From Trichosphaerium sp. ATCC 40318 (Eukaryota > Discosea > Flabellinia > Trichosidae): DNA of 64,000 nt. Position 1 is the stretch's first letter; each line of letters opens with the position of its first letter. Location: the NCBI GenBank assembly GCA_038496445.1, contig JALMLS010000070.1, forward strand, positions 62,001 to 126,000, in the 5' to 3' direction. The position numbers and the translations under genes are program-made. The notes under the pieces were generated by a model that made no database searches, was not told the origin of the DNA, and saw only the letters and a list, made by a program, of their open reading frames with translations. Of this stretch, positions 22,682 to 33,556 are shown piece after piece.

Positions 22682-23275
22682 TGTCTTTGACTGTACTAGA
22701 TCTCCCACGTGAAATTCAAGTATACATTTAGAAGCCTTTACAAAATTCCATACACTTTCTAAAAGAGCAGCTAGTAATACACATTTTGATGACGAATTAA
22801 ATCGTAAAGGAAAATGGATAGCATGGTATGCTAGTGGACAAGTGATGGTTCATCAATATCCTGGACTGTCTAAATCATGGCACGAGAATGGACAACTTGA
22901 GTCACATTACATGATGGTTGATGGTGTACAACAAGGTCAGCAAATAGTGGTATGCAAGCGGAGAACTTGAGGCTGAGACTATGGTTGAATAAACAAAGTG
23001 GTCACAAGATGAGTGGTATAAAAACGGACAACTTAAGTCAGAAACTAATTGGCTCAATGATAAACAAACAGGTGAGTAAATATTGGTTTGAAAATGGCCA
23101 GCTGAAGGAACAAAGCATGTGGGTTGATGACGAACTACATGGTGAAATGAAAGTATGGTATAATAATGGACAACTTGCGTCACAAACTAATTGGGTCAAA
23201 GGTAAAAAAAAGTCTGTAGGTAAGCTGCTATTTTTTGACTTCCGTGATAAGTACAGAGTCCTACGTTGTAACTAG
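22682..23275 (+). pseudogene. Decayed F-box-like/MORN_2 gene
   Basis: The F-box-like head of the family can be read (LDLPREIQVYI, then FTKFHTLSKRAASN and RKGKWIAW) but is broken by a TAG inside the head and a frame change after it. Repeats follow in more than one frame (WHENGQLESHY, WFENGQLKEQ, WYNNGQLASQ). The last block is open to 23275. It is a former sibling of the gene at 2063. Confidence 0.75.
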
Positions 23276-23470
23276 GTTGCTTTTCCTGAACAGTAAAATG
23301 CGTTAAAGCAACAACATGAGTTGGTGTACGGTAGTAAACCGGGGAAAAATAAGCCGGAGTAACACAACATTGTGGACTGTTGAATTAATCGAAAATACGA
23401 AAATACACCAATCAATCACGCAATACTGATCTTCTACACATCACCACCGCACCAACAAAGTACATATCTA

Positions 23471-25562
23471 ATGAGTAAACTACTGGGAGTAAAGCCTGTT
23501 TTCACATACACGGCGGTTTTATGTAAGCGTTTTGTTTTCCGAAATAGATGTACTGATTGGGTTCGTAGTCATTGTTGCATACTTTATTCACGTGGATAGC
23601 GTCATATACGTTGTTAACCCTACATCCCTATCAAATTCAACTACAGTGCGAGTATGGCCTCTACAGTATAAGGGGAATACAGTAAATTTCGAACCTATCA
23701 TTGGGATAGTCGTAGAACATCAAAGTAGAAATAAAACAGGTGAGTGTTTTTTTTTTGGTATTTTTTTTTTATTATTTTATGGATTAACATTGTAAGGGAA
23801 TATCGTATTACTCCGAAACTGTGATAAACCGTATGAGCCAAAGTTCCGCTATGAACAATCCCAAGGTGCTTCAGCTGTAATATGTTCAGCTAAGAACTTT
23901 CCTGGGCGCGTACGTTGGTTTTTGTAACCGGATGATTTAATAGGCCTTATTATTTTCCTTTATTGTTCTACACTCAATGAAGACTTGTGCTTATTCTTTT
24001 ACAGCAAATGTATCAAATAGACGGTAGCGACAGTTCTAATATAAACTTGCCTATCGTTGCTGTTGTTAGCGATGATTTTGAGCCTCTGGTAAGGCGAAAC
24101 ATTACGTTGATAATAAGAATAGAATCAGGTACGTCATACCGAACCAAATTGAATTGATTGGGTTATTTGGAAACTATTATCTTTGTTTTATTTTACGCAT
24201 TTACACATTGCTATAGAGACCAATGAGTATATTACTGTTTATGAATCGGGATGGATGTGGCTATGGCAATTCACTCTCACTTCATTTATTTTTCTAAATT
24301 TAGTATTCGCACTTTACAGGCACGTGTATACGACAAAAATGACGTTTCGTTTTTTTAACAACCTCAGATTTAATTGCTTACTTTTTCGGTTTTTTTACAG
24401 GCTGTCACAATTGTCAACATCGTTTAGAAACTGTAATTTAAGCGTGGGTGTTGTTGCGGTTTTGTTGTGCTTCATCGCAGTAATAAGTAAGAATATCTGA
24501 TTTTGTTTGTTTTTTTTAATAGTTGCCAATAATATTTCTTGCAGCAATGTTCTTGGCGCTTTGTATTGATCCCCTCGGAAGCCGTAGAATTTTGCCTTGG
24601 TGGCTAATAGATATATTTGTATCTTTGCCTTTACCTTTCGTTCATTCTCCGCTGTTCCTGATGGCTCTGTGGTGGTACGGTTTCTTTTCTTGGTAAATAG
24701 TCCATTAACAAGTTTTTAGGAATGATTTGCTTGATCGAAATAAGTTCCAACTAAACCCAGGACTACCAAAGTATAGGTAAGACCATATTCGATAATAGGG
24801 ACCTAAGCTGTGTTTGTTCTTATTTAATACTAAGATGGGCTGTTTTTGCTTTGATAATTTTTTTGGTTGCACAAGAACTGGTATCAGCAATCACGTTGGC
24901 TGTTGTAAGAGTAAATCCAGCGATAGAGGCTATCTCTCCTATTGTAAGCTTGCTTGTGTTTTTGAGTATGCTTTGCTACTGTATATATACGCTATATCGC
25001 TTGCGATCGAGAGTAAAGAAAATTCTTGCTCGTTCCTTGCCAGTGAAGAAACAACTAAAAAGTGTACGCACCCTCTTCTCATTAATATCTTAATTATTCT
25101 CTCAGATACAACTCGGATTGTATGCAATCATTACACTTGTTATAGTTATTGTTGCTATCGCCATAGCATTTATGTAAGTGACTTAGTGTTCAAGACATGT
25201 TGTTGACTTATTATTAGTTCCGGCGCAACACGCAAGCCTGTTCCCAGCGTTGTGTATCGATGGATTCTAGGAGTCACTTTAAATATTATGGTCGCTGTTG
25301 AACTTTATTCAATAACACCTCCAAATAAATACGAAGGCGCCACCTCCAGTAGTACTTCACGAAAGTCAGAGTATGTAAAGAAAATTGTTTTGTGTGAAAG
25401 AGCTAACGTTTACAATTAAGGCAAATGATTGTTGATACCTCCATCGCTAACCATAAGCATGATCCTGAAAAAAATATGAGCGAAATAGAATCTAAAGACA
25501 GCCGGTCAAAAACTAGTATGAAGTCTGTTATGACTGAGGAACGAACAATAACAGAAATTTGA
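23471..25562 (+). CDS. Protease-associated-domain multi-TM membrane protein, copy 1
   Basis: First of three paralogues. A hydrophobic leader precedes an ectodomain with TVRVWPLQYKGNTVNF, then a PA-domain core across introns (IVLLRNCDKPYEPKF, QSQGASAVICSA, IDGSDSSNINLPIV). Membrane helices follow: WMWLWQFTLTSFIF, LSVGVVAVLLCFIAV, a loop IDPLGSRRILPWW, PLPFVHSPLFLMAL, VFALIIFLVAQELV, PIVSLLVFLSMLCY and QLGLYAIITLVIVIV. The tail is Ser- and Lys-rich (NHKHDPEKNMSEIESKDSRS) to TGA 25560-25562. The start is uncertain. ATG 23471 works only if a 25-base intron (GTAAGC to AAATAG) is removed, which would be exceptionally short. PA domains bind peptides or substrates in receptors and sorting proteins; a receptor-like role is inferred. 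Confidence 0.72.
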
Positions 25563-26013
25563 AGAAAAAAGAAAAGTACAACTAAAAAAAAAAACCAAAC
25601 ATTTCCTATGTATTATAATAAAGTCTTACAAACTGCTACGCACGTTGGAGTTGAACTATCTTATCAATTTGTTATTTGACACAAAATCCCAAAAAGACGG
25701 AAGTCATTCGGATTCGTTTCACTTGTAAACCTGGTAAAGGTTAAAGGTATCCCTAATTTGACCTTTCACTTCAATTAATTACCATTATCATAATAGTAAT
25801 TGTCACAATTATCGCTGGTGTCTAACTTGAACTAGTTCCAACTTAAAGGTGATCATCAGCACCATTTTAGTCATAAAACACTCGCACCCCTTAAGGCCAC
25901 TTTTGTAGCTTTTTTGACGTGACTTCACGTAGAACGGCCTATTAATTATTCCGATTGGTACATGTGAATCCATTTATTAATGTGACTAACTTATCAATCA
26001 AGCAACGTACACC
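25563..26013. other. Spacer between tandem PA-TM genes
   Basis: AATAAA-like signal near 25617 follows copy 1. The remainder is AT-rich without a coding signal, and ends at the start of copy 2. Confidence 0.4.
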
Positions 26014-27968
26014 ATGAGTCCTTTCTTTTTTGGTACCATAAACGAAGTAACTCCGAATCTTAAACGCTAAAAGTGTTAGTAATTCTTGTTGTTTGTGTTA
26101 ATCACGTGACCGCCTCAATTAGAGTTATTTTACCTGATCATGTATCAAACGAAACACAAATACGCGTATGGCCTTTAAAATACGACGGAAACACTGTACA
26201 GTTTGCTCCAGTTATCGGAAGTTTGGTAGAGGAGTTCGATAATAACAAAACAGGTTCGTTTCTTTCTAATATTTGATTTTGGAAATATATCCATTGTGCT
26301 TACGTGTTTGTAGATAAAATAGTGATACTACGTGACTGTAGGCCCCCTTATGAGTCTAAGTTTAGGGCACAACAATCTCAAGGAGCATCATCTATAATAT
26401 GTGGTGTTAAGCGTCAAGCAGGAAGAGTACAAATTAAACCTATAGCTAACTTAACTCACTCCGTGTAGGCAATGTTTTTAATAGACGGAAGTGATACTTC
26501 GGATATACATATTCCAATTGTCTCTGGACTAAATCATGATCTTGACTTATTAATGGCAAATAATAATACGCTTGTAATAGAGATCCAAACAGGTACGAAT
26601 ATCACGTGCTTATACCAAAACAGTTTTAAACACTTCATTTAGAACCAAACGATTTTAAGGAGCTATACGAATCTGGATGGATGTGGGTATGGCAATTCAG
26701 TATAACTGGTTTCATATTCGCCAACGCGTTGTTCGCCACTTATAGGTAACCCTTCTGAAGTAAATTAAAGTAATTGTCATTGTAGGTTTTATGAATTAAT
26801 TGCGTTTCATAAAGGTCTCCACTTCAATATCAGTACTGTAGGTATATCTTTATGTATGGTAGCTTGTTTGAGTACGTCCTAGATTTAATATACCGCTATA
26901 ATAGCTTCATCCGGGTTATAATTGTCGTACATAGCAATGTTTTTTGCGTATAGCATAGACCCATTTGGTTCGAGAAAAATATATGTTTGGTGGGTACCAA
27001 GGGTACTTACAACACTACCTTTTCCTTTTGTAATAGCCCCAATGTTCTTGATGACTCTGTGGTGGTACGTTCATGCATGACATGCCCAAAGAAATATGAA
27101 TCTAACTAGAATAGGGACAATATACTTGGTAACAAGTTCACTATAAACCCAGAACTTCAAAATCATAGGTACGATTGGCTTGAGGTTTTCTCTGAAGTAA
27201 CTTAATTACAGATGGGTTTTCTTTGTATTCATTACAATTATGATAGCTGTTGAAGTATCTACTGCCGTCTACGGAAGTATTAACCGGGCAAGTAGATACG
27301 ATAGACCTAAGTTTTCTAATTTAGTCCTTAGTATAGTACACTTGCTTTGCTGCTAGGACCAACTTTGGCGTTATTAGCTCTTCTCATATTGGTAAGAAAC
27401 AAACACTCATCTATCTCAGTGAGTACGTACTAACTACTTTGCTATAGGTGTTCTATTGTACATTCACACTCATACGGATGCACCTACGGTTAAAAAAGAT
27501 GCTACTTCAATCAGATATGGTTAAAAAATACTTAAAAAAGGTTCTACAAAGTTGATTTGAAACATACTTACCGTCCACTTTCTAGGTCCGATATGGACTT
27601 TACGATACCATTGTTGTCATATGCATAATATTGGTAGCTTACGGCACATACTTGTACGAACTATTCGAGCTCATATTTTGTTACACGTGCTAATGGTTAA
27701 GAATGGGGGTAACAGAAAAACCGTGGAACCATTTTATCTATACTTGGTTCATTTGGAGCCTTGTGAATATACTTGTAACAATAGAAATATACTTTTTCTC
27801 ACCACCACAACACAGAGACAAGTCTGGAGTATCAGGAGCCAGTGGGAAAAAGACTACGTACGTATTAGTGATATAGATTACGTACTGAGTTGTTTTACTA
27901 GGCCTGTTATTGTAGACATTCACAAGTCCCAGCTCTTGACCATGGATAAAGTCAACCATAGAAAATAA
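26014..27968 (+). CDS. Protease-associated-domain multi-TM membrane protein, copy 2
   Basis: ATG 26014 (MSPFFF) is split by a 47-base intron (GTACCA to GTTAG) inside the signal peptide, which then reads VILVVCVNHVTAS. The ectodomain (IRVWPLKYDGNTVQFAPVIG) and PA core (KIVILRDCRPPYESKF, QQSQGASSIICG, IDGSDTSDIHIPIVSG) are followed by membrane helices (WMWVWQFSITGFIF, VGISLCMVACLS, IDPFGSRKIYVWW, PFPFVIAPMFLMTLWW, WVFFVFITIMIAVEVST). The tail has PVIVDIHKSQLLTMDKVN and ends at TAA 27966-27968. The splice near 27290-27320 before LLLGPTLALLALLIL could not be fixed with confidence. It is very close to copy 3, less to copy 1. Confidence 0.72.
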
Positions 27969-28235
27969 AGAGAATGTGTAACAAATTGTATCACAGTAAT
28001 AAAAGGCGCAAGACAATAACAAGTGTACTAGCCATTCAAACGTTACAGGAATAAAATGAGACCTACAACTTGAAGGCCATTGCAAAGTGCCATCCCGAAT
28101 AAGCTAGTACAATATTCAAAGTTAACACTCTTTTTGTTTAATTTCTCAGGTTGATTCAGATAGCCGTTTAGCTAACAAATAGACAGGTTCATAGTGAATG
28201 TACTTTGTTTGCTGGGACGCTTTTGTCTTGGTAGT

Positions 28236-28450
28236 TGTAAAAATGGGATGGAAGGTATGTTGGAACATCAGCATAGTAACGAAAAAAAGCAACGGATAAC
28301 GTTGAAGGAAGGTGAAAAGGAAGGGCGTTTGCAAAAGGAAGAAAGAAGGTCATTGCAAAAAGTGGCACAAGGATGGGTCGTTTAAACGTACCTTTGTATT
28401 ACAAACGTGGTGTGATTTTAAGGGAGCATTTCAAAGAAGGCTTGGTGTTA
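28236..28450 (+). pseudogene. Possible MORN_2 remnant
   Basis: Short pieces read like decayed repeats (CKNGMEGMLEHQ, then KWHKDGSFKRTF in another frame) between copy 2 of the PA-TM genes and the F-box/LRR gene. There is no intact frame or head. The rest of 27969-28712 shows nothing else. Confidence 0.35.
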
Positions 28451-28712
28451 AAAATAAGGGAGCTTAAGAGTCTGACTTAATTTAAACTGACTTTGGTTTT
28501 TAACCTGTAATTTTTTTTTACTACTTGGAAAGAATTAAACTCACGTGATTTATTCGTAGCACTGTTGTCAACTATTGTCAATTAGCAACATTAGAAACCC
28601 TTTACTCGAACTAACCTGCGTGAACATAACAAACTGTTGTTTGATATCATTGGTACGTTCTAGTATTTAACAAGATGCGTGCCAGTAAAGGTTAACGATA
28701 GCAGTAGGTGCA

Positions 28713-29582
28713 ATGGATCCAAAAATAACTGTTAAAGCTAAATCCCAACCCGTTGAAACAGAGTCGAAAATAATACCTCTTCTAGGTATTCCAACAGAGA
28801 TACTTGCTCATTTGCTTAACTTTATTAATCGCAATGATCGGTTTAACGTTTCTATGAGCTGCAAACTACTTTCGACTGTTGTTCGCTATCACGTTGGCTA
28901 CGACTACATCATTATTAAATCAAAATCTTGCTTCACTCGGCTTAACAAGAATCCCCTCTTGAAAAACACCAAGATAATAGCAAGTAACTTCCCTAGAACA
29001 ACCGACAAAGACCTTGCTTTGATATCTGGTGTTGATTTTATCGAAATTGGGTATACCAAACACGTGACGGACTTGGGTTTGCAATCTATTTGTGGTGTAC
29101 GTCACTTAAGTATATTATCTTGTCCAGGTATCACAGACTATGGTATTATACAGCTTGCGAAACACCTCAAGCATATACACCTGTACGATGTTCCTGGAGT
29201 GACAAATAATGGCATTAAAGCACTTGCTGGCATACCAAGTATAGGCATACCTACATAAAAAGTTACAGACGAAGTATTATACGCGTTGTCTGGAGTTCAT
29301 AGCATAGATCTGGGCGCATGTTCGCTCATATCAGATAAGGGTATAGCAGCTTTGGCTGGGGTTCATACCATAAATCTATCTCAAACATCAATCACAGACA
29401 TTGGTATTGCAGTTCTTGCCGGAGTTCATACAATTAATGTGAGTTGCACGAATGTAACAGACGAAGGTTTATATGCATTGACAAGTGTATATACCATTAA
29501 CTACTCGCATTGTGACATATCTCCTCAATGTGTAAGTAAACTTGAATCACAAGGTATAACCTTGACGGAAGACATATATTAA
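28713..29582 (+). pseudogene. F-box/leucine-rich-repeat gene interrupted by one in-frame TAA
   Basis: From ATG 28713 the head reads IIPLLGIPTEILAHLLNFI then FNVSMSCKLLSTVV, a good F-box (residues about 22-60). AMN1-type leucine-rich repeats of 22-25 residues follow (KDLALISGVDFIEIGYT, VTDLGLQSICGVRHLSI, ITDIGIAVLAGVHTINV). A TAA at 29256-29258 interrupts the frame, which then continues unchanged for five more repeats to TAA at 29580-29582. The stop sits exactly where the repeat has a Thr/Gln-type position, so a substitution is likelier than an intron. A 30-base GT-AG segment could remove it but would destroy the repeat spacing. The intact product would be an SCF substrate adaptor. No introns. 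Confidence 0.75.
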
Positions 29583-29627
29583 CATACAAGTAAAAGTCAT
29601 GTAGAAATCTAGTGCTCAGTACAAAGT

Positions 29628-31705
29628 TTATAGTTCGTAAGCACTTTTGTCTTCGTCTGAAGATGTTTTATCGTCTGATAATACTGTTGTCCCCAATTCA
29701 ATAGGTTTTAAATCTTTAAGTGTAGTACTTTGTGATTTGTTTTTATCAGGTGTTTTGATACCAACTTTAATACCCACTTGAGATTGATGAAAATCAACAA
29801 TGATTGGTCTACAACAACATGTTATTTCTATCGAAGAGATCCCAAAAATAGCTGCTAATCGATACGTACCCTGATTTTGAACTAGTCCCTGAAACACTGG
29901 GCTTTTCTTTTCCATGGGGTGGAGCAAAGGAGTAAATTTCTATGGTAACAAGTATGTTCATAGTTGCACAAACAATCCAAGTAAATACCAAGTGATTCAA
30001 AGGATTCTCAGTAACCCCCGTCCTAATACATCTATGTAAGCTCTCACACTAATATCCTACATACATGTATGTGGTATATGCTATAATTATCACAACTATA
30101 ACAGCTATTATAGAATAAAGTCCTATTCGAATCTATGCCACAAGGTTAGACATTTTGTTCGAAACAAAAAACAAAATTGCCTTTTTAAGATTTCTCTTGA
30201 CAACCCCTGATTTGATTGTTATCGTTTTAAGTCTTTTATGCATGCTTATGAGTGTATAAATGCAATAAAGAAGCTACATCGTTTGTAAACAATCACGTGT
30301 TTCATAAAATAGTAAAAAAGCTAACCAATGCAAGAAGAGCAATCATGATCATTGTAGGTCCCAGCGCTCTAGCGATTACACCAAACTAAGTGTATCAGGT
30401 ACCTGCAATATATAAAATATCAACCACGCACCCTTATAATACTCCTATAGATTGCTGTTGAGATTTCTATAACTATCATAACTGAGATCCATACAAAGAA
30501 CACCCATCTATAACAGCTCTTAATCGTAATCATTACTTGAAAAATAAGATTGTACCGATACTTTTGTAGCCCTGGATTTAAAGCGAACTTGCTGCCGAGT
30601 ATGATGTTCCTACCAATAGTGTTATTTGTCAAATACATCTCAACTTGAAGTTATTTTACGTACCACCAGAGAACCACCAAGAACATTGGGGCTATTACAA
30701 AAGAGAAGGGTAGTGTTACTAAAGCTATGGATAACCACCAATAGTATATTTTTCTCGAGCCAAAAGGATCGATGCTCCATGCAAAAAACATACCTACATT
30801 CATTCTATTATTTTTGGGTAGTCACTAAAACGTACCCAAACAAGCCATAATACATAAAGATATCCCTACAGTACCTACAGTGAAGTGTACGCCTTTATGA
30901 AATGCAAGCAATTGATAGAGCCTACAATAAAAGTTGGCGTTTGTTGAATCATAAGAAATCGTATTGCTTTGGAACCTGTAAGTTGCGAACACAGCGTTGG
31001 CGAATATGAAACCAGTTATACTGAATTGCCATACCCACATCCATCCAGATTCGAATACTTCCATCACGAAGTTTTGTTCTTTAATCAAAAACAGACGTAA
31101 TCAATATCCCAAAAAAGTGAATGTTGTCATACCTGTTTGGATCTCTATTACAAGCGTATTATTATTTGCCATTAATACACCAAGATCATTAGTTATCGCA
31201 GAGACAATTGGAATGTGTATATCCGAAGTATCACTTCCGTCTATTGTGTACATTTCCTTGGAAAAATTGTGTAAGGAAAATCCGTTTTTATCATTGTCCT
31301 CGCACTCTTCCTGCATGACTCTCAGTACCACATATTATTGCCTTAACGCCTCGAAACTGCTGCTCCCGAAATTTTGGCTCATAAGGAGGTTTACAGTCAC
31401 GTAGTATCACGATATTATCTATAAACGCGTGAGCACTATGATTTTGTAAATTCTAAAAAATATTTCTTCAAACCTGTTTTGTTATTGTCGAACTCCTCTA
31501 CTAGACTTCCGATAACTGGAGCAAACTGTACAGTGTTTCCGTCGTATTTTAAAGGCCATACACGTATTTGTGTTTCGTTTGAAAGATGATCAGGTAAAAT
31601 AACTGTAATTGAAGCGGTCACGTGATTAACACAAACGACAATGAATACTACAACTGATTAAATCAAGCAAAATTACTTTTTTGTACCCGCGACGACTATT
31701 TGCAT
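29628..31705 (-). CDS. Protease-associated-domain multi-TM membrane protein, copy 3 (inverted)
   Basis: ATG 31705 (MQIVVA) is split by a 41-base intron (GTACAA to TTGTAG) at the same place in the signal peptide as in copy 2, then VFIVVCVNHVTAS. The ectodomain is nearly identical to copy 2 (IRVWPLKYDGNTVQFAPVIG). The PA core differs (IVILRDCKPPYEPKF, FRGVKAIICGTES, IDGSDTSDIHIPIVSA). Helices include MWVWQFSITGFIF, VGISLCIMACLG, WVFFVWISVMIVIE and WIVCATMNILVTIEIY. The cytoplasmic tail is longer (VDFHQSQVGIKVGIKTPD and an acidic Ser/Asp end, TSSDEDKSAYEL) to TAA at 29628-29630. Orientation opposite to copies 1 and 2 indicates an inverted duplication. Middle exon borders are approximate. Confidence 0.72.
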
Positions 31706-31954
31706 GCGAGCACTTAACTATAAAAGGAACGAACAGTTTAGGTGGTGTTCCCGTGTAGCAAGTTTTTTTGAATGATTCACATTACTTGGTTACCGTAATT
31801 ATATCGTAATCTACCGGTAGTTCGCTCGCTAATTAGTAGTAACTATACGTTTCCTCCTAGAACCATATACGCTAGCAATCCGGAGTATAGTAATTTATTG
31901 ACAGCATATGCGACACAAACAATAGCAAACAATTTTAGAAAACTCCGTTTTTTC

Positions 31955-33257
31955 TTAACTTATTGGAGTAAAGGCATCTATCGTTTTATCAATTGCTGAA
32001 CTCTCAAGTTCTTCTTTTAACGTCTCGTTTTCTGTTACTTGTGTCATATACTTTCTTTGTAAGTCATCTATAACTATTTTACTTGTTTCTAGTTTTTGTG
32101 CCATACCAAGCGAATTCTGCCTTAGCTGATCAAAAGCAATTTTAAGCATATCAAACTTTTGATTCACCCTTGCAAGGTCTTTTCTTAAAGCTGTATTCTC
32201 TTGTTTTATCCTATCAACACTTCCCCGCCCACCACTTGATGGGCTTTTGACTGACTTTGTTGGTTTCTTATGTGACCTATCTTGTAATTTATCGAAACAA
32301 TCCATGTATTTCTTTTTTGCAATTTTAAGCTTCTCATTTGCATTTAACGGTCGCGAAACCGTCTTTCCATACCATCCACGTAAAATCACCCTATAACATT
32401 AGTACTATATAATCAATAGACTAACGCACCATTTAACACCAATATTACTCCTACACAGGCCATTAGAAAGAACCTCCGCAAGTGAAAAAACAAAAATGCA
32501 ATTCAAAAACTGAACACGTACGAATATAATATGCCTCTACCTGACATATCAGTGTCAAGTATAGCATGTGTAGCATTATTCCCTTGTATATTTATCTTGA
32601 CACCGAACAATTCTTTTGTAAATGCATCCTCACAACGTCTTGCATTCGCAGGAAAAAGTGGAACTAAAGAAACTCCGTTTTGAATAAACCATGTTCCTCT
32701 TAGAGAACATCAAAAATTAGCACGTGATCAATATAATATTTTTTGTTTCTCTTTAAAGTATAGTTACCTCATAACATGTCTTTCGAATCCTGTATCAACA
32801 TTGACCTGAGACATGCGTGGAAAGTTGATTTGGTATTTGTTGTTAAAAATGGGGTGAAATATAACTGCTTCTTTAAATGCATGTTCTATTGAGTCAGAGA
32901 CATTATCATCGTATGGTTTTGCAGCGTTTTCGCAGCTCCAGAACCTGTTTTTAAATTGTTTAACTGATTTGACGTTTATAATTAAAGTGACGCCTAGACG
33001 CAATAGATAATACGTTATGGGCGCGTACCAGTGCGGTTTTGGTTCGTTTTTTGTTTCGTTGGCAAAACCAAATACATCATCGCTTGAGTCATCAGAATCG
33101 CTAATACTACAGCCTGAGTCGTCGGAACTGTAGAAATCATCATCTCTTAAAGTATTTTAGTTAAACTATTTTAAAAACAGTAGCCGTACGACTCAGAGTG
33201 GTCAGAAAAGTAAGAATCTGAATTACATTCAATATTTACAACGTTTGTGTTTGCCAT
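31955..33257 (-). CDS. WWE-like domain protein with C-terminal coiled coil
   Basis: ATG 33257 starts an acidic, Ser-rich region (NIECNSDSYFSDHSES, spliced to DDDFYSSDDSGCS, SDSDDSSDD). Next is HWYAPITYYLL and, about 60 residues on, IEHAFKEAV then YQINFPRMSQVNVDTGFER. That spacing and ending fit a WWE domain, which in other proteins binds poly-ADP-ribose or marks ubiquitin and ADP-ribosylation factors. A middle segment follows (GTWFIQNGVSLVPLFPAN, CEDAFTKELFGV). The last exon (32389-31955) is a heptad-rich coiled coil (RIKQENTALRKDLARVNQKF to ETLKEELES). No catalytic domain is seen. The first intron ends TTTAAG and restores the frame exactly. Confidence 0.65.
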
Positions 33258-33556
33258 AATTGGTTTCTTTTCAGAATAAATCTACCTGCTTAATAATAAC
33301 GCACTGAGATGCGGTTTTACTGTGTAGAGTTTGTTTTTCATGAAAGCGAAGAACCAAATTTGACTTTAGGTATAAATGCCAAGCACTTCATGACTGTGAG
33401 CTATGCTATTTCCTCGAACCAAACTAACGAGCCTTTGTTGCTACGCCCATCTTCACTAAGGCGAGATAAAAAGTAAAATGGGAACTTTAGTTCACGCGAT
33501 TGTTTTTGCTAGTATATCTCGCACCGAGCTGCTCCTCTTGTGTATTTTTTTACAAA
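33258..33556. other. Divergent promoter region
   Basis: About 300 bases between the minus-strand WWE-like gene and the plus-strand secreted-protein gene. A short open frame begins at 33478 but runs into the signal-peptide gene in another frame. No other element is recognised. Confidence 0.4.

Noticed and set aside
29256-29258. A non-standard genetic code suggested by in-frame stops at 22323 (TGA) and 29256 (TAA)
   Set aside because: All intact genes here end at ordinary TAA, TAG or TGA codons, so the stops are better read as local mutations.
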